Notes: generated by a model not told the origin, from the letters alone. Shown: positions 1 through 12,413, counted from the first letter of the stretch. The stretch is DNA of 64,000 nucleotides from Micropterix aruncella (GCA_944548615.1 OX155957.1:28914935-28978934); one strand, 5' to 3'. Translations and numbers: made by a program.

Positions 1-24
1 TGTTCCACGACAGTCATGTCATGA

Positions 25-366
25 TCACTTCCGAAAACTAAGGATATTGACCGTATATGCCTTTTTTGCTTAAGAAGCTCTGCGAATTCTACGGCAATAT
101 CCTATGAGGAAGTACATCGGTATGACAGCAGGAATAAAACCCATTATCTCCAATCGATCATACCACGTACGGCCAAGTTGCAGGCTACCAGTCTTTACAT
201 AGGACTTAAGCTTTTTAATAAATTGCCTGATAACTTTAAGGCGATTAAAAACATTGAGATTTTCAAGAGATCCATCCGGATGTATCTGCCTAAATTGAAT
301 ATGTATGTGCATAACGACGTTTTAAAATACTTTGGAAATAACACCGTATTTACCCATGTAATTTAA
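25..366 (+). pseudogene. LINE reverse transcriptase, C-terminal fragment
   Basis: An open frame runs from 25 to the stop at 364-366. It reads like the extreme C-terminus of a CR1/Jockey-type non-LTR retrotransposon ORF2. The pattern seen is a 'YDSRNKT' motif (usually YDTRNK), then 'GLKLFNKLPDNFK' and a basic tail 'IFKRSIRMYL'. In such elements this segment follows the RT fingers/palm and precedes the 3'UTR. No catalytic RT motifs remain, so the copy is 5'-truncated and inactive. An AT-rich stretch that could be its 3'UTR follows to about 460. The family call rests on motif recall; the clade is not certain. Confidence 0.7.
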
Positions 367-466
367 TATACTATTTTTTTTATTGTCGATTGTTACATTA
401 TTGTCTTTTTTTGTTAATTGGAATAACTTTTGATAAATTTACTGTATATCATTCTTTGTTGAAATG

Positions 467-1707
467 AGTACCGTAAAACCATACAACATGGTCAAGGTTT
501 TCCGTTTTATTTATTCACGGCTAAATATAAGAAAAACTGACCGTGTTAGAAAAACCCAGTACAGATTAAAAGTTACCTAAGTCGATAATTAATTGCATAA
601 CACTAATAATATTGGTCAGGCAATGAAAATTTTCAATAAAATTAAAATTTAATTATGGACCATTGTTGTCTTTGCTGTTTGTAACATGTCCAACTCATAA
701 AACTGCACGAAATCATATGAAAACATTAATAAGGTTTAAAAAAAGGTTAAATTAAGGAAATAAGGTAAAAAAAAACAAGAAAAGTTGGTAAAAGTCAACA
801 AAAATACGCAAATTCCAATAAGAAATCTAAAAAGGCCTTATTTCTTTCGTTTTCCCCACCTCTGGCACATGGTATAGAGCTGTTTTAGAGCTTATTTGTA
901 TAAAATTGTGTATAAAAGTATAAAATTATGTCATCTTCTTTTTGAGCCATCTAGAAATGTCCGCAGCGTGTCACACATTTTACGTAGGCCCAATCATTTT
1001 CTTTTATCTGATCTTAACCAGGCCACATCTCCTATTCGTAATCGACAACGGCGAATTCGTCCACATTCGGGATCGAATCACGCCATGATGGTGTTTCTTG
1101 ACTCATCAATTACTATTTGAATAAATACACGATTTATCTAAAGCATCTTTACTTAACGTCCTATTTTGTATTTCAGCCAGGCAAAGATCCATGTCGCGGT
1201 CATTAAATGATTATAGGACCTACATTACCTACCTTACCTCGCGACATTTTAAAAGATTTTTTTTGTCTCTGGATCAAAAAAAAAAGGATTTCAAATATGG
1301 TACGAAAATTCGTTAGGACTATTGTTTGAAACAAAGTACGAAAAATCAGATGATGTCCCATGCACAAAAAAGAATACTGAAGTAAGATCATGTCAAACTT
1401 ATATTCAAACAGTAAAAACTCCGAGGGGATCCGATTATTTTTTCATACTTTTGCAAATAAAAGTTTGAGAGCTCCGACGGACACGTGCTTTGCTCCTGCT
1501 CAAATGCTTTGAAATGGAACTCCGAAACAAGTGCCGTCATTTATCAGAAATCGCCATAAAACAATTCGCCCATTTATAGTACAACAATCAATAAGCGTGA
1601 AACCCATAATATTGTGCTAATCACAAAAAACTACCTTTTTAATGTTAAAGGTCTCCTTGGACCATAGTTGCACACCAGGACCATAGTTGCATGGTTTTAC
1701 GGTAACT
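467..1707. mobile_element. Possible 1.24-kb element bounded by terminal inverted repeats
   Basis: 467-493 (AGTACCGTAAAACC...ATGGTC) and the reverse complement of 1679-1707 match at nearly every base, apart from two one-base gaps and one mismatch. The central shared core is ACCGTAAAACCAT. Such long inverted ends 1.2 kb apart suggest a non-autonomous DNA transposon. The interior is AT-rich with no recognisable transposase; ORFs at 896-1120 (+) and 1203-1391 (-) look like chance. A second GGACCATAGTTGCA motif sits just inside the right end. No target-site duplication was found, so the true termini and superfamily are open. Confidence 0.4.
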
Positions 1708-1871
1708 AATTTATGATAAATATGTGAATCAAGTAAAAGCACTATTTATGTTCAACTATTAAATATTCAATATTATTTTCTGGCTAACATAGATCTTAGT
1801 CAGAAAGAGTTGAAGACGATTATCAGCTTAGTTTTCAAGTAGCATAATCTCATGTAAAATAAAATCTACTG
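1708..1871. other. AT-rich spacer before G7 copy 1
   Basis: No gene or known repeat seen. It ends at the 12-bp target-site duplication of the following repeat. Confidence 0.4.
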
Positions 1872-1883
1872 ATATCCAAAAAT

Positions 1884-2605
1884 GGTGGTGAACGGTTTCG
1901 TGCAGCTTGGGCCACAAGATCCATTTTGTTCTCGGATCGGCTCAACTCACGATTCAGTTCCTATTCAGAAGCCTCCTCGAGTGGAAGGCTACCCCGGGTA
2001 AGACTCCCGTGTCTCAGTCCTTAGAGCTGGTGGACCGGTTTCTCCCGGCGGGATTGCATCCCGGCGCCACTGGACGGTTTGCGCACCGGTTGGCGAAGCC
2101 AATCGGTTGTGCATTCTGACTAATTGCTGAAGGGGTCTGGAGACTATGGAAATACACTGTTTCCTAAGCAGCGGGGGTGGATGTTTCACCTGATGTCATG
2201 CCACTCTTGAAATGACCTTGGGCCACTCGATCCTGTGTAGCACTACATGCAAAGAACGCCCAGGTCCGCGATAAATTCAAACTGAATTACCGCTGTAATA
2301 CGACAGGTAGAGGGTTCGTAAGCGACTTCGGACCCGTAACCAGTCGGGAGGACGGAGGTATCCTGAAGGTTAATTCCAGACGGAGATATCCTGCCAAAAC
2401 TGGTAATTAGGGGGGGAGGCTGCCCGCTGTTTACCTTTCCCGGTGCCTCGCCGTAAGGCGTTGGTCTCTAACGGGTTGCTGTTAAACTTGACAGAAGATT
2501 GTCCCAAAGTTTTCTACGCTCATCCCACGGCTGAACGAATTATCTATATCGTTATACCAGCCTGGGGTGACGGGTTCGCCCGTTGTAGTCGACACCGCCA
2601 TTCTT
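1884..2605 (+). repeat. G7 repeat copy 1, flanked by 12-bp target-site duplications
   Basis: A GC-rich block in AT-rich surroundings, shared with copies near 8.0, 13.0, 13.7, 15.2, 23.8, 39.7, 42.0, 46.6 and 61.2 kb. It starts GGTGGTGAACGGTTTCGTGC and contains the family landmarks GGCTCAACTCAC, a TGTTTCCTAA block, CCGGTGCCTCGCCGTAAGGC and the 3' hairpin ACGGG-TTCG-CCCGT. ATATCCAAAAAT occurs immediately before (1872-1883) and after (2606-2617), a perfect 12-bp duplication, so this is one discrete insertion. No poly(A) tail. Its last bases (CCGCCATTCTT) differ from the CTCTAG ending of other copies. ORFs inside it are not conserved between copies. Confidence 0.85.
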
Positions 2606-2617
2606 ATATCCAAAAAT

Positions 2618-5051
2618 ACTTTTTCAGAAAAATATGTTTTTTTCACACTGACACACTGTACATACCATCGGTCTACATTTATTGTAGGTAGTTCCACGAA
2701 TTTTATTTTTTCTCATGGACATTCATTTAGTTTAGTTGACGGACTTCAACCAGCTATACAAAACAATTTTAATTGGTAGGGTTTTGTCGCTGGCTCTTAT
2801 ATTATTCGTCTACATCCTGTCTGATCTATTGTCACTGTTAAGTAGATATTAATGTAGTTGTAAATTAATTGAGCGTGTGGGTGCGATGTGATCAGTTGGC
2901 ATGGCAATGACCTCAGTTGACTCTTGAAAAATACATATATGTACTGTACTATTATTACCTACTGTTAGTGATTGTGATTAGATCAGATGTTGGGCAGAGG
3001 GGGGGGGGGGGGGGTAGCAGGGTAAATAAGCTTTGATATGGCAAGATTTGTTTGGTTATGTCATGTCGCATGCATTATCTTTTATGGTTAGATTGATATC
3101 TCCGACTACCAGATTAATGAGAAAGTAAGAATTACTTCCCAAGGGCATTTGCCCCGCTTTGCCGCTTTGACAATATGGTGTGCATTTTATAGGCTGTTTA
3201 AAGTTACGTTAATTGGTGTATAATAATAAGTGATAAAAATGGTTGTTGTCTCAAACGAACCGCTTCGTATTGGTTAAATATGCAATATTCACAGCATGAG
3301 TATTTCCACTGTGGTTTTTTAAAAAACCACGCAAAAAAATAATGAAATGATTTTTACGAAAACCGAGATGCAACGGCTATCACCCGTGCAGTTCAGTCAC
3401 AATGCGTATAAAATCCTATTTCCACGCAACGAAACACCTGCCAAGCGGCCATTATTTTCGCGCCCATGAGCACTGCCCCATTTCGCCCCGCTTCCCCTCT
3501 TTAGCTTCTCTTATCTAAATGGAGGCTAGGTTGCTGAGCCCAGTTGTGCTTTGGAAGTACATACTAGACCTTTGGTAATTCAGATCTCTACGCAATAGGC
3601 ACAACATTTTAAGTCTTTTGTATCTTTAAAATCAGGTATCATGCAAACATATAAAATTATAAATCATTAAAAATTAAAAATTAAAAAAACAGCAATACCA
3701 AATTATGCATATTTACAAATTTCTCAACTGTAAATGTTATATTTACGAATATATTGGTAAAGTTTTAAAGTTTCATATCATTTTAAGTCAATAAGTTAAT
3801 AAATCCTCTGAAGGCGTCGGAAATCTTTCAAAATTCATTACTTTTTTTTGTAAAATTCAGCGAAAAATGAGAATTTAAGCAAAATGTTCTTTTCTCGGTT
3901 ACCAAAACCTAAATAAAAAAATGGATTATTTTCAACCCAGTTTCTTTTATTGACTTATATCCGAAACCGACTGTAATTTAGGCAGGTTCGAGTACATAAA
4001 TCGATTTGGCGGAAGACCGAGGCATCACAACAAATGTTTGAACGGGCCTCGTGGGAGTCAACAAGCCGAGAAAAAGCCGACGGACTCTTGTTTACTTTCC
4101 TTGTTGAATGAACGAAAGTGATAAAATACCAGAGAGCGTAAAACCGCTTTTTCACTATTGACGCATAAATGCGTAGAGCTCCGCGTGTCGGCGAAATTAG
4201 CATTTGGAAAGCAGCGACAGACCAGCAGGCACGCAAACCTGGTATAGCGATATTAAAATGGTTTATTGATTTGCTATATTAATACATTTATTGATTGTAA
4301 CATCTTATAATAATGATTAGCACGTGGACACCGCTGTTGGTGCAGCAGCTCCGTCTAGCAGTTGACTCTTTTAAACGCTTGTCGACTGATTGTATATCTT
4401 GACTGTCTGCAGGGGCGTCGCGGTTGGCTTATATAGGGCGGCGCGACCCGTAGGTGAAGGGGTTGACTGACGCCAACGCGTCGTAAATTTTTCGGTACAG
4501 TCCTCATTAGATGCATGGGACATTTCTTGGAGTTGTTTGTCAGGCTAGGGCGATTTCTAAAGTAATTTGGCATGCTGACATGACATGCGTGGTGTTATTT
4601 TCAAGTATAATTGTCGACCGTTACACTGGCTTGTGTTACGTTTAATTTGAATCGTATAAGAGAGACGAGCAGGTATATTCAGTGTACATGGCTTAGTGAC
4701 GGACAAAATGCACTTTTCGTGAGGGTGATAATTAGCATTCTTGCAAAATTGATTGTATTATCAAATTAATAGTTTTGGGTTTCTATATATCTGTGTTCAT
4801 CGACATCCATGTTAAACGACTGAGACGATTGACTGTGAATTGACAATTATCTTGATATTGTCTCCTTGGGGTCAAGTAAGCGGTGTGATTCGTAATAAGT
4901 TTTTTTTTACAGAAGATTTTTAGCTCAAAAAGGGTACAAACGACAAACGTAAAATACACACAAAAACTATTATATTGATATGATCCCTACAGGCAAGGGC
5001 TAATCACTGTAAATTATACATTAATATGTAGCCAAATACCAAACTACGATG
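2618..5051. other. AT-rich region, no gene recognised
   Basis: Holds a poly-G run near 2999-3014, a perfect 20-bp palindrome at 3311-3330 (GTGGTTTTTT then AAAAAACCAC) and a moderately GC-rich patch near 3400-3520. ORFs at 3955-4236 (-) and 4355-4573 (-) have no recognisable domain and look like chance. No repeat family was identified, which does not exclude old ones. Confidence 0.4.
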
Positions 5052-5545
5052 TAAACCAACATTTATACCGCAATATTTTCTATGTAGCGAGATTTTCATA
5101 GAAATTTAGTAAAAATGATCAAAGAGCCTTTTCCTGAGAGGACCATAATAATCACTACAAAGAAAAGAAATGTCTTTTGTGTTCAATTGTGTCAGTAAAA
5201 GAGTTGAAGAATAAATAACACTGTAAAAATACTAAAAGTTTTAGTTGCTTACTAAATTTAGCAAAAAATGACGTAGTTGATATTTTTGCGCAGTTCTTTA
5301 AACCAACATTTATACCGCAATATTTTCTATGTAGCGAGATTTTCATAGAAATTTAGTAAAAATGATCAAAGAGCCTTTTCCTGAGAGGACCATAATAATC
5401 ACTACAAAGAAAAGAAATGTCTTTTGTGTTCAATTGTGTCAGTAAAAGAGTTGAAGAATAAATAACACTGTAAAAATACTAAAAGTTTTAGTTGCTTACT
5501 AAATTTAGCAAAAAATGACGTAGTTGATATTTTTGCGCAGTTCTT
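5052..5545. repeat. 247-bp tandem duplication, two copies
   Basis: Units 5052-5298 and 5299-5545 follow each other directly and appear identical by eye, from TAAACCAACATTTATACCGC to TTTTTGCGCAGTTCTT. Identity over the whole unit implies a very recent duplication or an assembly artefact. The ORF 5155-5346 (-) only reads across the junction. Confidence 0.9.
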
Positions 5546-6949
5546 GATTTCTGCTGAATTTTTATTGATAACTAATAAGTTTCAAAAGAATTACAATGTC
5601 TTTAAAGAATGTATCATCCTATAATAAATAAATACAAACGGAGCTGCCATGGAATTCACCGACCGGAGTCGGGCCCATCATAATACTATTTTTTACACTT
5701 CTGGGGGGTGAGCAGTGGATTCCGGACTTACGAACCGGCTGTGGTAGGTTTAGGACAGCTGTCTTGCCACATGTGAGCGTTCACCTTGCCACCCATTCAC
5801 TCCCCCTTCGAAGCCATAGAATTTGAGATGCGCAAATCGCAGTTTTAGATAATTTTTCTAAGAGTTGATTATTTTTCTGGAAAGGCCAAGATCTTTAAAT
5901 TAAATTAAATTAAACTTATTTATACATGAACAATGTGATGTTATTTTAAAATTAGCAATCTAAAAATCATAGTAATTTTGGGTGGTTTTTATAGATTTTT
6001 CTGCTTATTTCTCATAAGATATAGAAGAATAAGAAATAAATCTTAGTCACATGAAACTAAAGACCTATTCCTATAATAATTGTAGGTAAAACACTTGTAA
6101 TTATACCTTTAATATTGTGGTGTTTAGGGTGGTGTATAATAAACCAACTATAGCATTAAGACTTATAGCACGAGATTGCAAAATGAATCTTTTATGGAAA
6201 GTAAAAGTGTATCATGTATTTGTGCGCGGCGATACCAAATCTCCAGTTTAGACTTCGGATAGTAGTTAAAAAGCCAAAAAATCCCCCACATCGGTGCCAA
6301 CCTAGCCCCACGGAAGGTTTTCATTGACGTGGTCCACCTATAGTTATCAAAGGCAGTTAACATCATTTAATTTTACTCTGTGAACACTCTTTTTGGTCGT
6401 GTTCAGTCCAGGGCGGTTTTATAAAATTGCCTTGCATATTTATGCGACATCCTCGCATACTCTTGTTTGCTGCCATGTTTGCGTTTTAACCACCTGATCT
6501 CCGGGACGTGAAATATATGTACGTTGTGTCTGTCATGTTACAGAGCAAGGGAGAGAGCGAGTCGAACGAAACGACGCCGGCGTCGCGACGCCCATGTCGC
6601 CATTAGTCTTTACTGCCGGCAGCCGAACCAGTTCGCCTGCTAGGTGGGCGGGCGACATTTTACGGTCCCTTACGATCTGCATCGTAATTGCGATATGTTA
6701 GAGACCTGCGCGTGCGGCTAATCACGAACAGAGTGCACAACGGACAGGCGTAACATTATAGGGATAAAGATTGGCTACTCGGTCAATTTAGACACAAAAA
6801 GCAATTAAAACGACGGATCTAAATTAATATATTTGGTCAAATCAAAGCCGGATTCGAAGTTGCTGAAAGTCTTTTTGTAATAAAGCTTTTAAAATGTGTT
6901 TTACTGAAGAATATATAGAAGCTTCTTTAATCTTTTTTTAAAGGGGATG
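5546..6949. other. AT-rich region, no gene recognised
   Basis: Mostly AT-rich with short (TTAAA)n-like patches near 5900 and a GC-richer stretch at 6530-6760 (CGACGCCGGCGTCGCGACG). No recognisable protein domain, RNA gene or repeat. Confidence 0.35.
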
Positions 6950-7450
6950 GCTAAAAAATATTTGTTATTGATTACTTATTCTTGAATCCACGTCGAGATT
7001 ATCCCGGTGTTTCTTTGTTCGTCCCGCATACGTTGCTATAACATTCATGCAATTGCGATGAAACTTTGGTGATTTGTTGTGCGCAGGCTCGCGAAGATTT
7101 CTGAATTAGTACAACCATTTTACAATAGGTGGCGCGCGAGTCGCTTCTACAAATAAGTGTATTTCATATGGTTAAGTGGCAGTTCGTATGTTCGGTGTAT
7201 AAATTCAAACGCTTTCAGTTCCTGGTGCGACTCGCATTTGCAATGACCACCAATACAAGTGTTTGCATTGACCATCACCAAGCACAGGTAACAAGTGTTT
7301 GAATTAGATTTGATAAATCCATGGTTCTGAAAACCAAACGGAAAAACTAAAAAAATGTGTATCCAAAAACACTTCAATAAACAAAATTAAAACACAAGCA
7401 CTTTCCTTGTTTGAGTGGCGTCGCAACGCATGCCGGGTACAGCTAGTATA
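6950..7450 (-). repeat. CTAGCTG...CCCGG-type dispersed repeat
   Basis: Read on the minus strand it begins ACTAGCTGTACCCGGCATGC and later contains AAGTTTCATCGCAATTGCAT near 7040-7065, features shared with the repeats at 43013 and 49248. In my recall this class is abundant in insect, especially lepidopteran, genomes and non-coding. The far end is approximate. The ORF at 7147-7377 (-) lies inside and is probably chance. Confidence 0.5.
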
Positions 7451-7950
7451 CTATAAAACTATTTAGATCGCAACGTATCACTCAATCGATTACATACAAC
7501 CGCCAAATACTAGGAGAAACTGTATTGAAAAAAATAGCCAGGTTCCTAGCCGTAGGAACCTACTAATGGTATGAGCGAAGAATTCGCTATTATTTGGAGA
7601 GGTTTGTCTTAATTTTTAAATTGCTATTCGAAAAGTCCGATGTCGTATTTAGTTGATCATAATGTCGTAAACGTACCTCATAAGATGTCCAGGTATAGAT
7701 TGCCCCCCCCCCTTCCTCCCACCTCTCGCCTTAACTTCACGCATAGGTGCACACGAGCACATTTACAAGGAATACATTCGCAGTGTCGCTTCTGTATCTA
7801 AATAAATATTCTGTGTCCGCGACGAGTGAGTTGGCTGCCGCTATGCGGGTCGTTGACGGGTGGATCGAATAATCATGTTCGGGAATGTTGGTTAGCGCGT
7901 ACGCGAAATATTCGCTGTCACCTGCGTCTGTCTAACAATGTCTGTCTAAC
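7451..7950. other. Short intergenic stretch with poly-C and a direct repeat
   Basis: Contains a poly-C tract near 7702-7711 and, just before the next repeat, two direct copies of TGTCTGTCTAAC. No gene seen. Confidence 0.4.
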
Positions 7951-8692
7951 AGGTTCCGTGCAGCTTGGGCCTGATTACTTGTTCTATATAAGGTTTCGTG
8001 CAGCTTAAGCCAAATGACCTGTTCGTTATCTTGGGTCAGCTCAACTCGCGGTTCATCCGGTATCCTCCTCGAAGAGGGCCTAACATGGAAAGGACTCTGT
8101 GAACCCTGCTACGGCTGTGCCGTGGGACAGGTGGGGTCAGTTGTTCTAATCTGAGCGAACTCCTCGGGCGATACTGGGCGCATTGTACGATGCGAACTCC
8201 TCGTTGCGCATCGTACGGCGTTAGCTAATCGACTGTGCAATCCGGCGAATAAGCAGGGCAGTCTGGAAACGTACGTTTCTTGAGAAGTGGGGGGGTAGAT
8301 GCTGACCTGGCGTCACCTATCCTTAGAAATGATCCGTTAACCACCCGATCCCGTGTGATATTGATGTGCAAATGCCGTCACAGTCTGCGATAAATTCGAG
8401 CTGAATTACCGCTAGCATCAAGCAGAGGCCGCGCAAATGACGTCTAACCTGCGACCAGACTGGAGGACGGATAAATCCGGCCAAATCTGGTAGTGAGGGC
8501 GAGGGGTCGGCCCGCTTGGTTAACTACCCAGTGCCTCGCGGTAACGCGTTGGGCTGTCACGGGCTCTTCGGCAGAGTAAGACAGTGGACTGTCTTTGTTC
8601 ACCAAGTCTTCACGTTCCCTCCAAGGTAGAGTGACCTTATGTCGTTAAACTCCCTGGGGTGACGGGTTCACCCGTTGTGTTGATACCTCTAG
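7951..8692 (+). repeat. G7 repeat copy 2, with duplicated 5' end
   Basis: Same family as 1884-2605. The family start GGTTTCGTGCAGCTT...GCC occurs twice in succession (about 7952 and 7991), so the 5' end is duplicated. The body carries GTCTGGAAACGTACGTTTCT with the perfect palindrome GAAACGTACGTTTC. It has the 3' hairpin ACGGG-TTCA-CCCGT and ends in CCTCTAG. It groups with copy 5 rather than the AGTACT subgroup (copies 3, 6, 9b). No clear flanking duplication. Confidence 0.8.
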
Positions 8693-9277
8693 ATGTAACC
8701 AGCGTCCCAGCGTTTGAATTAAAATATTTTATTTTGTTTCCGTCGTTACATGCCGGCAGCGTAGATTCCGTGGCTTTGTTTTGACGCTGGGAAATTTTCG
8801 TGGCCAAGGCATAATTCCATTCTTCGCTGCATAGTCTCATTCGTAAAGCGCCGCCACCTATTTTCTGTGTAAACACAGTACAATAACAATATGGCCGCTT
8901 GAAAAAGAAGCCGATATTTTCGCATCTTTTGTGTTTTCAAGAACAAAATAACGAAATAACGTCTGGCTTGCGGGTGGGTTTAGGAGCTCGCTCGCCTTGT
9001 TTAGACGATAGCAGCGCGAATGCAAATATAACGGCCCGCGGCATTATTTATTCCCTGCCCGTCTTTGTGCATTTTCCTTTCGCGCAACCGAGAGAAAAGG
9101 ACGCCTGAACGGATTTCGTATAGGCTCTTTCTTGTCAGCGCACTGCGGCTGCAAATAATGCACAAAATATTTGAGAGCAGCAGAATCAGAATTTCTGCGG
9201 GCGGATCTACAAGTAATGAGATTTGACTGCCAAATTATGCGATGTTGATCTGCGTGGTAAAATGAATAATTGTGACT
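8693..9277. other. No gene recognised
   Basis: Mixed composition; ORFs at 8637-8876, 8746-8946 (both -) and 8899-9108 (+) overlap one another and show no domain. Confidence 0.35.
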
Positions 9278-9340
9278 AAATCATTTATTATATAGCGTAT
9301 TAGATTGATCAACGTCTTACTACAATTTGGCAACCAGGAT
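9278..9340 (-). repeat. End fragment of dispersed repeat B
   Basis: TATATAGCGTATTAGATT here is the reverse complement of AATCTAATACGCTATATA at 18179-18196 and resembles the end of the repeat at 10500-10985. A short orphan end piece. Confidence 0.45.
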
Positions 9341-9584
9341 TTACGAAGCGTAACAAGTATCCATACTTGCAAACAACGACAAATCTTTAATTGCAAGTGT
9401 TGCTATGCTTCAACCCTTTGAGGATCATAAGCCTTGCGGTAGAGTATGGAAACATAAAACTGTTAAACTGTAAATAACATATATCTATTTAAGTTACTGA
9501 CTGAGTTTTTTAAGAATAAAGAAACACATTATAAAAAGTTTTCAGATACACATAATAAAAATACTCAAAATATATTTTTTTATA

Positions 9585-9803
9585 CCATGTACTAAAATCA
9601 AACTAAACACAGCAATACAAAACACAAAATACTCAGGGCCATATTACTTTAACAGGCTACCGGAAAGATTAAAAACCATTCAAGTGGAAAGCTTATTCAT
9701 AAAATTACTTAAAGAATTCTTATTAGACAAAGCTTTTTATTCGATCGAGGAGTTTTTTAAATTTTTACCAAATTTTTTTTACAATTTTAAGAAGCATTTT
9801 TGA
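9585..9803 (+). pseudogene. LINE reverse transcriptase, C-terminal fragment
   Basis: A 72-codon open frame ends at TGA 9801-9803. It carries the LINE C-terminal signature 'GPYYFNRLPERLKTIQVESL' followed by 'LLDKAFYSIEEFF'. A 'THNKNTQN' motif, equivalent to the usual YNTRNKN, lies just upstream (about 9549-9572) in another frame, so a frameshift separates them. A 3'UTR follows to about 10065, ending in AATAAATTGAAATTGAAAA, a common style of LINE 3' end. Only the 3' tip of the element is present, a typical 5'-truncated insertion. It resembles the fragment at 25-366 in type but not closely in sequence. Confidence 0.7.
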
Positions 9804-10065
9804 ATTATTCTGACTTTTTTGATTTTATATGTTTTGAATATTTTAATTTGTGGTTTTAGTAAGTACATCTTAAAATGATTTTGAGTATCGCCAGTACTAA
9901 AATATTGCATATCGACATGTCCTAAAAGTAATAATGAAATACGTTGAACTGTATGTACGTGGTGATACTGTAAAAACGGACTAATAGACTGTAATTTAAA
10001 TGTACCTGGATATTACGTTTCTACAATCTGTTAAGATTTTTTGTAAATAAATTGAAATTGAAAAT

Positions 10066-10499
10066 ATACGTATGTCACGTTTTGTGAAAATTGGTTGAAT
10101 AGATTATGCACAAATTGATGGAAGATAAGTGTCCCTGTGGTCCATAGATTCAAAGTTACAACTTTTTTCAAAATTTGATAATTTTATTATTTAACCAGCA
10201 ATCATACGTACTAAAAAACTTACTGAAAGAAAAACATCAATTTGAAAAAGTCGCCATAAATATATATTTATTTAATTAAAATCACTAGTGTGCGTTGGTC
10301 ATTGCGATATTTTAAAAACAAAAACGGTATATTTTTAAACGATATTTTTTCTGATATTAAGATTCTGATATCTCAATAACATGGAAAAAAAATAACCTAT
10401 AAATTATTCGTTTTCGATAAATAATAAAATAATTTTAAAGTTATGGGACACATATGTCTCATGGTCCTTAATAAGGCAATTTTTGTGGTATAACAGTTT
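10066..10499. other. AT-rich stretch, no gene recognised
   Basis: Low-complexity A/T-rich DNA with no domain or repeat that I can name. Confidence 0.35.
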
Positions 10500-10985
10500 G
10501 GCGGCCCACTGTAGATAGCGTTCTAAACACGCCTGTACAGTATATAATAAAAATAATACTATAATAACAAACGAATTTGTAAATCATTGGCCGTATTATT
10601 TACATAAAGATGTAATTTTTTTATTTGGTTTACAGGTTTCAATACGTACTAATTACGCACATTGGTGTTCAGAAAGACTAATAGATAGCAAATATCTCTC
10701 TGTGTATTTTTTGTGATGTTATCAGCCTATATAAAAATGCGATAGATGGCACTAATCATTGAATGTTATCATTAGTTAAATTACTGGATTATTTATAATC
10801 AATTGGTCCTTTATAAAATACAAATCATTATCAATGTTATTATAGAAGGCTAAATAAATTTCTATTAGTTTGGCCGTCAATGCTATCAGTGTCACCTGTA
10901 TTTCGCCGTTTTAGAAGGGTTGCCAAGTCGTCATTGCAGCTGAGCAATGTAATACGATATATAGTTAATGGCCTAACTATCTTAC
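10500..10985 (+). repeat. Dispersed repeat B, near-complete copy
   Basis: Shares long stretches with 17645-18055 (reverse orientation) and 41810-41985. Landmarks are ATGCGATAGATGGCACTAAT, CAATGCTATCAG(T/C)G(T/C)CACCTG and GAAGGGTTGCCA. Weak inverted similarity of the ends (TTGGCGGCCC versus TTGGCAACCC) hints at a MITE. No coding capacity. Confidence 0.55.
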
Positions 10986-11999
10986 CTATACAACAAAAAC
11001 TTATCATATCAATAGATCGATCTATGTTGCCGTTAATAGCAATATAGATAATTGCGGTAATCTATTACAGCATATCAACGATTGAGAGGCAAAGTGACTA
11101 ACGAGCCATTGAATAAATTTTACAATAAAGCCATTTAAAGTTTGCATTTTTCGAGAAAAAAAATCATTACAATTTAATTACCTGACTGATTAGATTCCAT
11201 AGTTAAAATATATTTAATCGCAGTGTTTTAGTCTTTAGAGAACCCCGCCGTATTATGAGCGGGTTAAAAATATATATGAAAGTAAATTATGTCTCTATAT
11301 TAAGAAATATCATGGTAAAGTAAAGGTTTAATAGAAATATAATACTATGATTACTACAATCATATTTTGATTTTAACAAAATAAGTAATGTTTTTTTTAA
11401 TATACTGGAAATTAGAAATGTTTGACATATTTTAAATCATCAGATAAATCAAGAAAGTCAAGACAGTGTGCCTTAAGGATCAATATTTCGTTTTTCGATT
11501 CAATATGTTTTTACTTGGCAAGTAGGCATCACTAGCTACATGCATGACTAACTGCATTCTGAAATGAATTAATGTAATTAAACATACATAATGGAAAACC
11601 CGAAAAATCAGAAAGGACGCACACACTTAAAATACAAAAAAATAAAAATTGAAACACAAACAAAAAGCATAACGTTAAACGAAAAAAATGGTCAAAAATG
11701 ATTACACTGATAAGGAATGCACTTAAAAACAATAAAAATAAAACGTAACTACAATGTGAAATCATCAAAATCAAAGTCACGACTATTTTTAAATAATTGC
11801 AATAATAGCATAACAATCAAAAACAATTGGAATAATATAATAACCATAAAAAAGCGCTACACACTAGTTATAAATAAAATAATCAAGCTAATTCTTATTA
11901 AAAATAATTTATTTCAAGATATTTTGAGCATCTACTACCAGCATAAAAGTGGTTTTAAATGTGCTACTGTTTTGAAAGTAACCACTTGATTTTGATTGT
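10986..11999. other. AT-rich region, no gene recognised
   Basis: Very AT-rich. The overlapping ORFs 11532-11816 (-) and 11717-11989 (+) are low complexity (Phe/Leu-rich and Lys/Asn-rich) and are rejected as genes. Confidence 0.4.
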
Positions 12000-12413
12000 A
12001 TGAATAGGATAAAAACGAATTTACCGCGTGAAGATTGTAACACCCGATATTTCGGTGATGTTGCAACCCCCGTTGTTTAAGGTAGACTGAAGAGCTGTCA
12101 ATCCGTTGTTCCGCGTGTAGGCCGCATACCGCTGACGCCACTGCGTATATTATAACTGTGGTAGGGGAGCGGGCTCGGCGCGCGCGAATTTCGAAAATCC
12201 GCCGTACACACGACACTCACTGTAACGCAAGGTCGTAAGACAAGACCCACCACCGTTTTAATCTACGCAGTGGCGGCAGCAGTATGCGGCTTACCTGCGG
12301 AATAAGAGATTGACAACCCTTCAGTCTAACCTAGACAACGGCGGTTGCAACATCGCCGAAACGTCGGGTGTTATAATCTTCACGCGGTAAATACGTTTTT
12401 ATCTTGTTTATAA
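12000..12413. repeat. Fold-back element with ~165-bp inverted arms
   Basis: 12000-12165 and the reverse complement of 12246-12413 match over nearly their whole length. Shared blocks are ATTTACCGCGTGAAGATT, TAACACCCGA and CCGCCACTGCGTA, with about 80 bp between the arms. The right arm contains CGCCGAAACGTCGG, found again at 62515-62530. Probably a non-autonomous DNA transposon. The ORF 11935-12216 (-) is read from an arm and is not a gene. Confidence 0.75.

Noticed and set aside
1884..2605. G7 as a Helitron, because of its CTAG 3' end and nearby hairpin
   Set aside because: Helitrons insert without target duplication, whereas three G7 copies have perfect 11-12-bp duplications; no TC 5' end is conserved.
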